39,873 nt of DNA, taken from positions 1 through 39,873 of the forward strand of contig NZ_AVHW01000111.1 of the NCBI RefSeq assembly GCF_000449425.2, in the 5' to 3' direction. Numbering within the stretch: position 1 is the first letter of the stretch; each line of letters starts with the position of its first letter. Source of the DNA: Clostridioides difficile CD160 (GTDB lineage: Bacteria; Bacillota; Clostridia; Peptostreptococcales; Peptostreptococcaceae). The notes beneath the pieces are model-generated. The model saw nothing but the letters and a program-made list of their open reading frames with translations, had not been told where the DNA came from and did no database searches. Positions 1 to 7,892 of the stretch are shown here, one piece after another. The position numbers were made by a program, and so were the translations under genes.

Positions 1-2302
1 ATATATCTTCTTTATCGCATATAGCATCTACTTCTATTTCTCTACCAGTTAGATATTTATCTATAAGTACTGGATTCTTATGGTCTCTATCAAATGCATC
101 CTGTAAGTATTGAGATAATTTTTCTTCATTATAAGTTATTTCCATACCTTGACCACCAAGTACATAAGATGGTCTAACCAATACTGGGTAACCTAATTCA
201 TTGGCAACTTCAATACCTTCACTAAGTGACCATACACCTTTTCCTTTTGGTCTATTTATGTCTAGCTTTTCTAGTAAATCATCAAACTTTTCTCTATCTT
301 CTGCTGCATCTATATCATCAAAATCAGTCCCTAATATAGGTATATTTTTCTCATGTAAGAACTTAGCTAATTTTATAGCTGTTTGTCCACCAAACTGTAG
401 TATTACACCTTCTGGTTTTTCTTTTTCAATTATACTTAGAACTTCTTCTTCTGTTAATGGTTCAAAATACAACTTGTCTGATGTATCAAAATCTGTACTT
501 ACTGTCTCAGGGTTATTGTTTATGATTATAGTTTCTATATCCATTTTTCTTAGAGATTTTACACAGTGAACTGAACAATAGTCAAACTCTATACCTTGAC
601 CTATTCTTATTGGTCCAGAACCCAATACTATTACCTTTTTCTTATCACTAACAACTACTTCATCATATTGCTCATAAGTTGAATAATAGTAAGGAGATAT
701 AGCATCTATCTCACCTGCACAAGTATCAACCATCTTATATGCTGGTTTTATATTATATAGACTTCTCAATTCATATAATTTTTCTGGGCTTATCTTCATC
801 AAGTCAGATATCCCTTTATCAGAGAATCCTTTTTTCTTTAATTCAAGAAGATAATCTTTAGTTAAATCTTCAATTCTCATAACTTTTAGTTTTTCTTCTT
901 GCTCTACTATCCACTTAAATTTATTTATAAACCATTTATCTATACCTGTAATTTGCTCTATCATTTCTAACTTATAGCCTCTTCTTATCATTTCAGCTAA
1001 GTCAAACAATCTCTCATCATCAGGTGCTACAACTCTTTTCTTTAATTCTTCAATACTTCTCTCTTCAGATGGCACATGCACTAATGAATATTTTCCTATT
1101 TCAAGCGATCTTATACCTTTAAGAATGGCAGCTTCAAAGTTACTTCCTATACTCATTATTTCACCAGTTGCCATCATCTTAGTTCCTAATTTTCTATTTG
1201 CTTTTTTAAATTTATCAAATGGCCATTTTGGTATTTTTGCTACTACATAATCTATAGTTGGCTCAAAACAAGCATAAGTTTTTTTAGTTACTGCATTTTC
1301 TATCTCATCTAAAGTATAACCTAGAGCTATTTTTGATGAAACTTTAGCTATTGGATATCCTGTAGCTTTTGATGCTAGAGCTGATGATCTACTAACTCTT
1401 GGGTTTATCTCAATAACTGCATATTCAAAACTGTGCGGATTTAATGCAAACTGAACATTACATCCACCTTGAACTTCTACTGCATTTAATATATCTAAAG
1501 ATGCTTTTTTAAGCATTGCACATTCTTTATTACTTAAAGTTTGAGTTGGGGCAACAACTATACTATCTCCTGTATGAACTCCAACTGGGTCTATATTCTC
1601 CATATTACATACAACAATACAGTTTCCTTTTGAATCTCTTATTACTTCATATTCTATTTCTTTCCAGCCTTTTATACTTTTCTCAATTAATACTTGTCCA
1701 ACTGGGCTTAATTGTAATCCATGTGAAAGTATCTCTCTTAATTCTTCTTCATTATCAGCTATACCTCCACCAGTTCCACCTAATGTGTATGCTGGTCTTA
1801 CAACTACTGGATAACCTATTGTAAGTGCATAGTCAAGACCTGCTTGTAAATCTGTAACTATATCACTAACTATTACTGGCTGATTTATTTCTTTCATTAC
1901 ATCTCTAAATATATCTCTATCTTCACCTTTTTTGATAGATTCTACTGAAGTTCCTATTATCTTTACTCCGTATTTATCTAGTATGCCTTTTTCATAAAGT
2001 TCAACTGCTAAGTTTAATCCTGTTTGTCCACCCATACCTGCAAGTAAACTATCTGGTCTTTCTTTTTCTATTATTTTTTCTATAAATTCTATTGTTAATG
2101 GTTCTATATATATTTTATCTGCCACTTCTTTATCAGTCATTATAGTAGCTGGATTACTGTTTATTAATACAACCTCAATTCCTTCTTCTTTTAAAGATTG
2201 GCAAGCTTGTGTACCTGAATAGTCAAATTCCGCTGCTTGACCTATTATTATTGGTCCTGACCCTAATACTAAAGTTTTCTTTATACTATCTAATTTAGGC
2301 AT
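1..2302 (-). CDS. carB: Carbamoyl-phosphate synthase large subunit (partial; C-terminus beyond window)
   Basis: CarB makes carbamoyl phosphate from bicarbonate, ammonia and two ATP, the first step of pyrimidine and arginine synthesis. Reading from an ATG at 2302, preceded by AAGGAG, the frame is open to the window edge, giving about 767 of the usual ~1070 residues. Visible landmarks are the N-terminal [20 protein letters not shown], the ATP-grasp lid [32 protein letters not shown], and the start of the duplicated second half ([19 protein letters not shown], then [11 protein letters not shown]). The first synthetase half and the oligomerisation region look intact. It follows carA by 52 bases and is the third gene of pyrF-carA-carB. 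The synthetase looks normal although its glutaminase partner does not (see carA). Confidence 0.97.
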   Translation of the reverse strand, partial: MPKLDSIKKTLVLGSGPIIIGQAAEFDYSGTQACQSLKEEGIEVVLINSNPATIMTDKEVADKIYIEPLTIEFIEKIIEKERPDSLLAGMGGQTGLNLAVELYEKGILDKYGVKIIGTSVESIKKGEDRDIFRDVMKEINQPVIVSDIVTDLQAGLDYALTIGYPVVVRPAYTLGGTGGGIADNEEELREILSHGLQLSPVGQVLIEKSIKGWKEIEYEVIRDSKGNCIVVCNMENIDPVGVHTGDSIVVAPTQTLSNKECAMLKKASLDILNAVEVQGGCNVQFALNPHSFEYAVIEINPRVSRSSALASKATGYPIAKVSSKIALGYTLDEIENAVTKKTYACFEPTIDYVVAKIPKWPFDKFKKANRKLGTKMMATGEIMSIGSNFEAAILKGIRSLEIGKYSLVHVPSEERSIEELKKRVVAPDDERLFDLAEMIRRGYKLEMIEQITGIDKWFINKFKWIVEQEEKLKVMRIEDLTKDYLLELKKKGFSDKGISDLMKISPEKLYELRSLYNIKPAYKMVDTCAGEIDAISPYYYSTYEQYDEVVVSDKKKVIVLGSGPIRIGQGIEFDYCSVHCVKSLRKMDIETIIINNNPETVSTDFDTSDKLYFEPLTEEEVLSIIEKEKPEGVILQFGGQTAIKLAKFLHEKNIPILGTDFDDIDAAEDREKFDDLLEKLDINRPKGKGVWSLSEGIEVANELGYPVLVRPSYVLGGQGMEITYNEEKLSQYLQDAFDRDHKNPVLIDKYLTGREIEVDAICDKEDI

Positions 2303-2354
2303 AAATTTTTCTCCTTATCTAAATGGTTTTTACTATCTGTAAATAATACTAAAT

Positions 2355-3398
2355 CTATATTAATGCTAAGAATTTGTTAAATATACAATCTAAATCTTCT
2401 CTTGTTGTGTATTCTGGAATGTACTGAACACTATATATTGGTAATTCTTTATGTCTTATTCCTTCTATAGTATTGTCATTTAAATTTATATGAGTTACTT
2501 CTGTATTTTCTGGCATTTCTGAAACATTATATCCATGATTTTGAGAAGTTATAAACACTTTTCCAGTTTCTAAACATTTAACTGGATGATTCCCTCCTCT
2601 ATGTCCAAATGTAAGTTTTGAAGTCTTTCCTCCTAATGCCAATGCCAAAATTTGATGTCCTAAACCGATTCCTGTCAGTGGCTTTTTACCTACTAAATTT
2701 TTTATATTTTCAACTATATCATTTACATCTTCTGGATTCCCTGGTCCATTAGATAATAATATTAAGTCAGGATTTATATTTAAAATTTCTTCTGATGTAG
2801 TCATCGCTGGTACTATAGTTATATCACAGTTACAAGCTTTAAGAGACTCTAGTATGCTATTTTTAACACCAAAGTCTATAACTACAACTTTTGAACCAAC
2901 ACCTTTAATATTTTCAATTTCTTTTCTTGTAACATTTTTTACTGAATCCTTGTTACAATGCTCTGCTAACTTAGACTTAACATCTTGTAATGATGCATTT
3001 TCTAAAGTTATAATACCTCTCTTTGTTCCATTGTTTCTAATAATTTTAGTTAGTGCTCTTGTATCTATTCCTTCAAGTCCTATTACCTTATTTTGCTTTA
3101 GATATGTGTCTATATCCATTTCACATCTAAAATTATTTGGGTTATCACTTTTTTCTCTTACAATAAGTCCTTTTACTTGTACTTTATTTGATTCAACATC
3201 TTCTAAATTTATTCCATAGTTACCTATAAGTGGATAAGTCATAGTAACTATTTGTCCATAATAAGTTGCATCTGTTAATAGTTCTCCATATCCAGCCATT
3301 GAAGTGTTAAATACAACTTCTCCAACAGTTTCTTTTAGATATCCAAATGCTTTTCCTTCAAATACTGTTCCATCTTCTAAAATTAATTTCCCCTTCAT
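2355..3398 (-). CDS. carA: Carbamoyl-phosphate synthase small subunit with degenerate glutaminase site
   Basis: Small subunit of carbamoyl-phosphate synthase, which normally hydrolyses glutamine and channels ammonia to CarB. Full length at 347 aa: N-terminal CPSase_sm domain about 1-135, class I glutamine amidotransferase domain about 170-345. The amidotransferase scaffold is well kept (LSNGPGNPEDV at 215-225, GHRGGNHPVK at 265-274, SQNHGYNVS at 285-293). The nucleophile motif, however, reads GIGLGHQ: residue 245 is Gly (codon GGT at 2666-2664) where the family has Cys. The catalytic His is Ile327 (codon ATT at 2420-2418, in YSVQYIPE). Only the third catalytic residue, Glu329, remains. Inference: glutaminase-dead, so the enzyme should use free ammonia, as vertebrate CPS I does. 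SD GGGAGG precedes the ATG. Confidence 0.97.
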   Translation of the reverse strand: MKGKLILEDGTVFEGKAFGYLKETVGEVVFNTSMAGYGELLTDATYYGQIVTMTYPLIGNYGINLEDVESNKVQVKGLIVREKSDNPNNFRCEMDIDTYLKQNKVIGLEGIDTRALTKIIRNNGTKRGIITLENASLQDVKSKLAEHCNKDSVKNVTRKEIENIKGVGSKVVVIDFGVKNSILESLKACNCDITIVPAMTTSEEILNINPDLILLSNGPGNPEDVNDIVENIKNLVGKKPLTGIGLGHQILALALGGKTSKLTFGHRGGNHPVKCLETGKVFITSQNHGYNVSEMPENTEVTHINLNDNTIEGIRHKELPIYSVQYIPEYTTREDLDCIFNKFLALI

Positions 3399-3423
3399 AT
3401 AAGCTACCTCCCAAATATTTTAT

Positions 3424-4140
3424 CTAAGCATTTTCTATTTCTTTTACAATGTTAATCGCTGATTCTCTTGGATTTTCTGCTTTTGTTATAGGTCTTCCAA
3501 CAACTAAATAATGAGCTCCTCTTTTTATTGCATCTGACGGAGTTACAACTCTTTTTTGGTCTCCAACCTCTGCTGATTTAGGTCTTATTCCTGGACAAAC
3601 TGTTATAAAATCAGTTCCACATGCTTCTACTATCTTATCTACTTCCTGTGCTGAACAAACAACTCCATCTATTCCTGATTCTTTTGCCAGTTTAGCTCTC
3701 TTTATAGCTAACTCTTCTGTTGTCATATTGCATCCTATATCCTGTAAGTCTTGGTTGCTTAATGAAGTTAGAACTGTTACTCCAACTACTAAAGGTTTTT
3801 CTATGTTTAATCTTTCTGCTTCTTCTTTAGCAACTAGTGCACACTGTCTCATTCCTTCCATATCTGATACATGTATTGTCATTAACCAAACATTATCTCT
3901 AACTGCAGCTCTTACTGCACTTTTCATAGTATTTGGAATATCATGAAATTTCAGGTCTAAAAATATTTTTTTGCCTTTTTCTTTAAGATAATCTATTGTT
4001 TTTCCTTTTGTAGCAACATACTGCTCTAGTCCTACTTTAAATATATCTACACTATCTTCTAATCTGTCTATTAATTCTTTAGCTTTATCAAATTCGTCAG
4101 TATCAATTGCAACTATCAATTTTTCTTTACCATTTATCAT
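3424..4140 (-). CDS. pyrF: Orotidine 5'-phosphate decarboxylase
   Basis: Converts OMP to UMP, the last step of de novo UMP synthesis. The 238-aa length matches the Bacillus-type PyrF family. The catalytic Asp/Lys/Asp cluster is seen in FLDLKFHDIPNT. Early VAIDTDEFDKAKEL and later ITVCPGIRP and YLVVGRPIT (phosphate-binding end of the barrel) are also present. The start ATG has AAGGAG eight bases upstream. It is the first gene of the operon, 25 bases before carA, and is transcribed through two PyrR-type attenuators. Other pyr genes are not in the window and may lie beyond position 1. Confidence 0.97.
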   Translation of the reverse strand: MINGKEKLIVAIDTDEFDKAKELIDRLEDSVDIFKVGLEQYVATKGKTIDYLKEKGKKIFLDLKFHDIPNTMKSAVRAAVRDNVWLMTIHVSDMEGMRQCALVAKEEAERLNIEKPLVVGVTVLTSLSNQDLQDIGCNMTTEELAIKRAKLAKESGIDGVVCSAQEVDKIVEACGTDFITVCPGIRPKSAEVGDQKRVVTPSDAIKRGAHYLVVGRPITKAENPRESAINIVKEIENA

Positions 4141-4177
4141 TTTTACATCTCCTTTTTAATAAAGCCTAAATTTTCAT

Positions 4178-4290
4178 AAAAAAATCCTCACACCAAAAGA
4201 GGCACAAGGATTTTATCTATACATAACTCAATTCTCAGCTATGAGATATCTTTCCCAGTCTCTCTGGACTAGTTTAAAAGACTTTATTAT
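4178..4290 (-). promoter_or_regulatory. PyrR attenuator 2 (proximal to pyrF)
   Basis: Read on the minus strand, the conserved PyrR-binding loop TAGTCCAGAGAGACT lies at about 4257-4272. It is followed by an intrinsic terminator at 4178-4214 with arms AAAATCCTTGTGCC and GGTGTGAGGATTTT (wobble pairs allowed) and a T-run. Established for Firmicute pyr operons: UMP-bound PyrR stabilises the binding loop and favours termination. It sits 38 bases before the pyrF start. The core loop is identical to that of the second copy upstream. Confidence 0.88.
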
Positions 4291-4316
4291 ATTTAAATTT
4301 TTATTTTATACTCATC

Positions 4317-4400
4317 AAAAACCTCTAGAAGATTTACTAGAGGTTATATATTAACACTATCTATAACCCTTTAGTCTCTCTGGACTAATTTAAGGAATTT
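4317..4400 (-). promoter_or_regulatory. PyrR attenuator 1 (distal, tandem copy)
   Basis: A second PyrR-binding loop, TTAGTCCAGAGAGACTAA on the minus strand, lies at 4371-4388. It is followed by a terminator hairpin with arms AACCTCTAG and CTAGAGGTT and a T-run at 4317-4345. It lies about 110 bases upstream of attenuator 2 on the same transcript, so pyrF-carA-carB would be gated twice. I see no convincing promoter in 4400-4515. Confidence 0.87.
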
Positions 4401-4515
4401 AGCTGTAATATTTTTCTTTATTAATATAACTTTATGTATCTCTAAGATAATTTAAAGTTTTATCTTTTTTTATAATTAAACCACTAATTGCTTTTTATGT
4501 CAATAAGTCTTTGAA

Positions 4516-5151
4516 TTATTCTTCATCTTTATCAAACAATTTTTTTTCAAAATATGACTCTGCATTATATATCGCAGCAGCTGGATTATGCCCAGTTACT
4601 CTATCCTTGACAATTAGAGTTGTTATCGGAGCTTCCATATATTTCATGGCTAATGTATCATGTCCAACACATAATCCAAGAATTACATTGACGTCAACTT
4701 TAGCTTCATTTAAAAACAAAGCCTGTCCTATTGGATTACACATTATTTCATCTGCACACTTTGATATTGTTTGAGATGCTTCTAAGCCAACTGTACTCTT
4801 AGGCATTGCTCCATTTTTACATATAACCGAAAATACTTCAAATCCATGGTGTTCAAATATTTTTTGTACTGTTTGCATTTCTCTTTTTAATCCAATACAA
4901 AATGCTATACCTATTTTTTTATAATCACATTTCTTAGCAAACTCTATTATCTCTTTTAATCTAGTATATTGACAATACCCTTCTGTCTCAACTAGTCCAG
5001 CATTATAAGCTATTTTCCTATTTTCCTCTTCCTCATAAAGCTGTTTTGCTTTTTGTTGTAGTTCAACTTCTCTAGTAGGACATATCTTCATCAGCTTATC
5101 CATATTTCCATCAGAACAGCCCCTAAGATTACACTTTCCACACTTGTACAT
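4516..5151 (-). CDS. DUF1847 family cysteine-rich protein
   Basis: A 211-aa cytosolic protein of the DUF1847 (predicted metal-binding) family, function unknown. The N-terminus carries a Cys cluster, MYKCGKCNLRGC (C4, C7, C12) and C24 in ICPTRE, consistent with a bound metal or Fe-S cluster. Further Cys fall in IAFCIGLKRE, VICKNG, KCADE, MCNP and LGLCVGHD. The start is placed at the ATG at 5151 because GGAAGGGG lies nine bases before it; an in-frame TTG six bases earlier is too close to that site. It lies 23 bases after the nitroreductase gene, probably in one transcript. A shared redox role is only a guess. Confidence 0.85.
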   Translation of the reverse strand: MYKCGKCNLRGCSDGNMDKLMKICPTREVELQQKAKQLYEEEENRKIAYNAGLVETEGYCQYTRLKEIIEFAKKCDYKKIGIAFCIGLKREMQTVQKIFEHHGFEVFSVICKNGAMPKSTVGLEASQTISKCADEIMCNPIGQALFLNEAKVDVNVILGLCVGHDTLAMKYMEAPITTLIVKDRVTGHNPAAAIYNAESYFEKKLFDKDEE

Positions 5152-5174
5152 ATCCAATATCCCCTTCCAAAATT

Positions 5175-6089
5175 TTATTCTTCTTGTGATTCTTCTTTCT
5201 CTGGAGTTACACTTTCTTCTGGTATTTCTTCTTCTGGTTTCACATGTTCAACTACGGTTATAAAATATGATTTTCCTATTTTATTTCTTATAGGAAGTTT
5301 TTCATATGAAACATCTATTTTATTTTTTATACAAGCTATATCAAAATGCCTTAATCCTGCACCTAAGCTAACTTTATTCATATCTTCACAATGTTTCTTA
5401 GGTTTTTTTTCAAATAAATGAAGACCTCGTTCATCCTTATGGAAATACCATGGCTGAGAATTTTTTACAGATGGAGCTCTTCTTGTAAATTCTAATACTT
5501 CTTTCCACTTTCTATTCCTATTTATTTTATTTATCATATCTTTTACTGGTTTTCTATCAGGTCTAGCATATCTTGTCCTAAATAAATCCTCATTTCTCGC
5601 TGGATATCCAAAAGCTATTATTATATAAGGATACTCTATTTCTTCTTCCTTATCTTCTTCTGTTTTTATTCCAGCTAAATAATCTAAATCGTCTTCTTCA
5701 TCTTCTTCAGAGCTTTTGTTTCCAATATCCACAAATTCTAAAATATCTTCTCTCTTTAAGTTTCCTTCCAGCCAACAGGTAGCTACACCCAATGTTGTAA
5801 GACGTAAAACTACACCTTCTGTAGCAAAACCTATATTTTGTAAATAGTCTTCACCTTTATTTGATGTGACTACTATATAATGAGGTGCTTTTACTTTACA
5901 TTCCTTACCCATTAAAAAATGTATTATATGACCTCTATCAACAACATGCGCCTTAATATTTAAATCTTCATTTAAATATTCTAAATTTTTACAACTTCTC
6001 TTTATTTCTTCCATTAATGGCTTTTTTATCTTATTACTGGAAAAATTTCTTACAGATTTTCTATAAAAAATGGCTTCATAAAGCTCCAT
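5175..6089 (-). CDS. Nitroreductase family protein (TM1586-type)
   Basis: A 304-aa FMN-dependent nitroreductase-fold protein. The N-terminal MELYEAIFYRKSVRNF is the usual FMN-phosphate region, with VVLRLTTLGVATCWLEG in the middle and FTRRAPSVKNSQPWYF in the second half. The substrate is unknown. It has two acidic additions: an insertion around residues 125-150 (runs such as EEDEEDD and EEDKEEEIE) just before the conserved YIIIAFGYP strand, and an Asp/Glu-rich tail of about 20 residues. TTAGGAGG precedes the start. The divergent 6090-6457 region separates it from the aminopeptidase. Confidence 0.85.
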   Translation of the reverse strand: MELYEAIFYRKSVRNFSSNKIKKPLMEEIKRSCKNLEYLNEDLNIKAHVVDRGHIIHFLMGKECKVKAPHYIVVTSNKGEDYLQNIGFATEGVVLRLTTLGVATCWLEGNLKREDILEFVDIGNKSSEEDEEDDLDYLAGIKTEEDKEEEIEYPYIIIAFGYPARNEDLFRTRYARPDRKPVKDMINKINRNRKWKEVLEFTRRAPSVKNSQPWYFHKDERGLHLFEKKPKKHCEDMNKVSLGAGLRHFDIACIKNKIDVSYEKLPIRNKIGKSYFITVVEHVKPEEEIPEESVTPEKEESQEE

Positions 6090-6205
6090 TTATGCCCTCC
6101 TAACTGAAATCTTCTGTTCATAATATATAAACTACTATATTTAAACATATATAAGCTTTGCCAGAAAATTTTTTATTTCATTATTTATATTTATCTCATT
6201 ATTAT

Positions 6206-6235
6206 ATTATAAGTTTTTTTCGGTATTCTTGTATA
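6206..6235 (-). promoter_or_regulatory. Candidate sigma-A promoter for nitroreductase/DUF1847
   Basis: On the minus strand there is a -35-like TATACA (6230-6235), an 18-base spacer and a perfect -10 TATAAT (6206-6211), about 115 bases before the nitroreductase start. Sequence match only; AT-rich DNA gives chance hits. Confidence 0.45.
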
Positions 6236-6386
6236 GCTTTTCACTAAAAAAGTATTTTTATTTCTACTTTAATACTAATATCAACAAAAAATATTCTTCC
6301 ACTTAAGTTTGTACATCTAAACAATCTATTTTAATTAAAATAGATATTTTTTATTTCTCAGTTTACAGAGTATAAATATTTTAAAT

Positions 6387-6415
6387 ATGACCCAAAATCT
6401 AAGTAATGTTATAAT
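6387..6415 (+). promoter_or_regulatory. Candidate sigma-A promoter for the M29 aminopeptidase
   Basis: ATGACC (6387-6392), a 17-base spacer and a perfect TATAAT (6410-6415), 42 bases upstream of the chosen start codon. Confidence 0.6.
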
Positions 6416-6457
6416 ACTTTATAAGTTATTCAATATTAAAAATATAGGAGGATGGAT

Positions 6458-7687
6458 ATGAATTTAAATAGAAATTTAGAAAAATATGCTGAATTGGCAA
6501 TCAAAGTCGGAATTAACATACAGCCAGGTCAAACTTTACTTATAAAATCACCAATAGAATGTGCCAATTTTGCAAGAAATGCACTTAAAGAGGCATATAA
6601 ATGTGGTGCTAAAAATGTATATATAGAATGGTCTGATGAAGAAAGTTCTCTCATTAAGTATTTGTATGCTCCAGATGAAGCGTTTCATGAGTTTCCAAAA
6701 TGGACAGCAGAACAATATGTAGATATAGCAAAAGAAGGTGGAGCGTTTTTATCAGTATATGCTCAAAACCCTGACTTACTAAAAGATGTTGACCCTGAAA
6801 GAGTTGCAAATTTTCAAAAAGCATCTGGTAAAGCTTTAAAAGAATGGCGTTCTTATACTCTAACTGATAAGTGTAAGTGGAGCATAGTTTCTGTACCAAC
6901 AAAAGCGTGGGCAAAAAAAGTATTTCCAAATTTATCAGAAGATAAAGCAATAGAAAAACTATGGGATACTATATTTAAGTGTTCAAGAGTAGATGGTCAA
7001 GACCCTATAAAGGCATGGGAAGAACATAATGAAAATCTTAAATCTAAAATGGAGTTTTTAAATAAAAATAATTTTAAAACTCTAAGATATAAATCTTCAA
7101 AAACTGATTTGACTCTAGATTTGCCAAAAGGCCATATTTGGTTAAGTGGAGCATCTAAAGACCCTAATGGAATAAGTTTTAATCCTAATATCCCAACTGA
7201 AGAAATTTTTGGAATGCCACATAAATTTAAAGTAAATGGAACTGTTTATAGTACTAAACCCCTTGTTTATGGTGGAAATATAATCGATAATTTCTTCTTA
7301 ACTTTTAAAGATGGTAAAATAATAGATTTCTCTGCTGAAAAAGGATTAGATACTTTAAAGAACCTTATTGAAACAGATGAAGGGTCTCATTATTTAGGAG
7401 AAGTTGCTCTTGTTCCATACAATTCACCAATATCCAATACAGATATAATTTTTTATAATACTCTATACGATGAAAATGCTTCTTGCCACTTTGCAATTGG
7501 TTCTGCTTATAAAACTTGTCTAGAGGGTGGAAACAATTTAAAAGATGAAGAATTAGATGAATACGGTGTAAATGACAGCTTAACACATGTGGACTTTATG
7601 ATTGGTTCTGCGGATATGGATATTATCGGAGAAACTTATGATGGAAAACAAATACAGATTTTTAAAAACGGCAACTGGGCTTTTTAA
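6458..7687 (+). CDS. M29 family metallo-aminopeptidase (AmpS/PepS-like)
   Basis: A cytosolic aminopeptidase of about 409 aa, the usual length for the M29 (thermophilic aminopeptidase) family, which removes N-terminal residues using a two-metal centre. Family landmarks are KVGINIQPGQTLLIKSP near the start, GSHYLGEVALVPYNSPI, a Glu/His region in DENASCHFAIGSAY, and the C-terminal THVDFMIGS followed by MDIIGETYDG. These supply the Glu, His and Asp metal ligands expected of the family. An ATG at 6452 directly abuts the AGGAGG (6446-6451) and cannot be used; the in-frame ATG at 6458 has normal six-base spacing. The gene is monocistronic, with a promoter before it and a strong terminator after it. 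Confidence 0.94.
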   Translation: MNLNRNLEKYAELAIKVGINIQPGQTLLIKSPIECANFARNALKEAYKCGAKNVYIEWSDEESSLIKYLYAPDEAFHEFPKWTAEQYVDIAKEGGAFLSVYAQNPDLLKDVDPERVANFQKASGKALKEWRSYTLTDKCKWSIVSVPTKAWAKKVFPNLSEDKAIEKLWDTIFKCSRVDGQDPIKAWEEHNENLKSKMEFLNKNNFKTLRYKSSKTDLTLDLPKGHIWLSGASKDPNGISFNPNIPTEEIFGMPHKFKVNGTVYSTKPLVYGGNIIDNFFLTFKDGKIIDFSAEKGLDTLKNLIETDEGSHYLGEVALVPYNSPISNTDIIFYNTLYDENASCHFAIGSAYKTCLEGGNNLKDEELDEYGVNDSLTHVDFMIGSADMDIIGETYDGKQIQIFKNGNWAF

Positions 7688-7702
7688 TCTATATTTTTAA
7701 CT

Positions 7703-7746
7703 AAAAAGGGCTGATGGAAGTTATACCAGACTTCCCAGCCCTTTTT
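7703..7746 (+). terminator. Intrinsic terminator after aminopeptidase
   Basis: A strong stem-loop: the left arm AAAAAGGGCTG with GGAAG pairs with CTTCC and CAGCCCTTTTT around a short loop, ending in a T-run. The A-run on the left side may let it act on the opposite strand too. Confidence 0.92.
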
Positions 7747-7892
7747 AATGTTGATGATAAATATTTTTTTATATTAATTAATCTCATTTTTATAGATTAA
7801 TTCCTATTGTTTCAAACATAAGTATCTAAAACTTATATTTATATTATATATAAAATATCCTATTTAGCACAACCTTTATTTTAATTTACATG

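Larger units (their letters stand above)
6090..6457. other. Divergent intergenic region between nitroreductase and aminopeptidase
   Basis: No gene seen. It holds the candidate promoters at 6206-6235 (minus) and 6387-6415 (plus). A perfect 22-base palindrome (arms ATCTATTTTAA) at 6324-6345 is followed by a T-rich stretch on the plus strand and could be an operator or a weak terminator-like hairpin. Confidence 0.6.

Noticed and set aside
1516-1824. Plus-strand reading frame inside carB
   Set aside because: Leu/Tyr-rich antisense shadow of a fully conserved carB; no ribosome site.
4441-4466. AAGATAA/TTATCTT hairpin as terminator after DUF1847
   Set aside because: A seven-base AT-only stem without a T-run is too weak to call.
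6452-6457. ATG at 6452 as start of the aminopeptidase
   Set aside because: It touches the AGGAGG with no spacing. The next in-frame ATG at 6458 has a normal gap.
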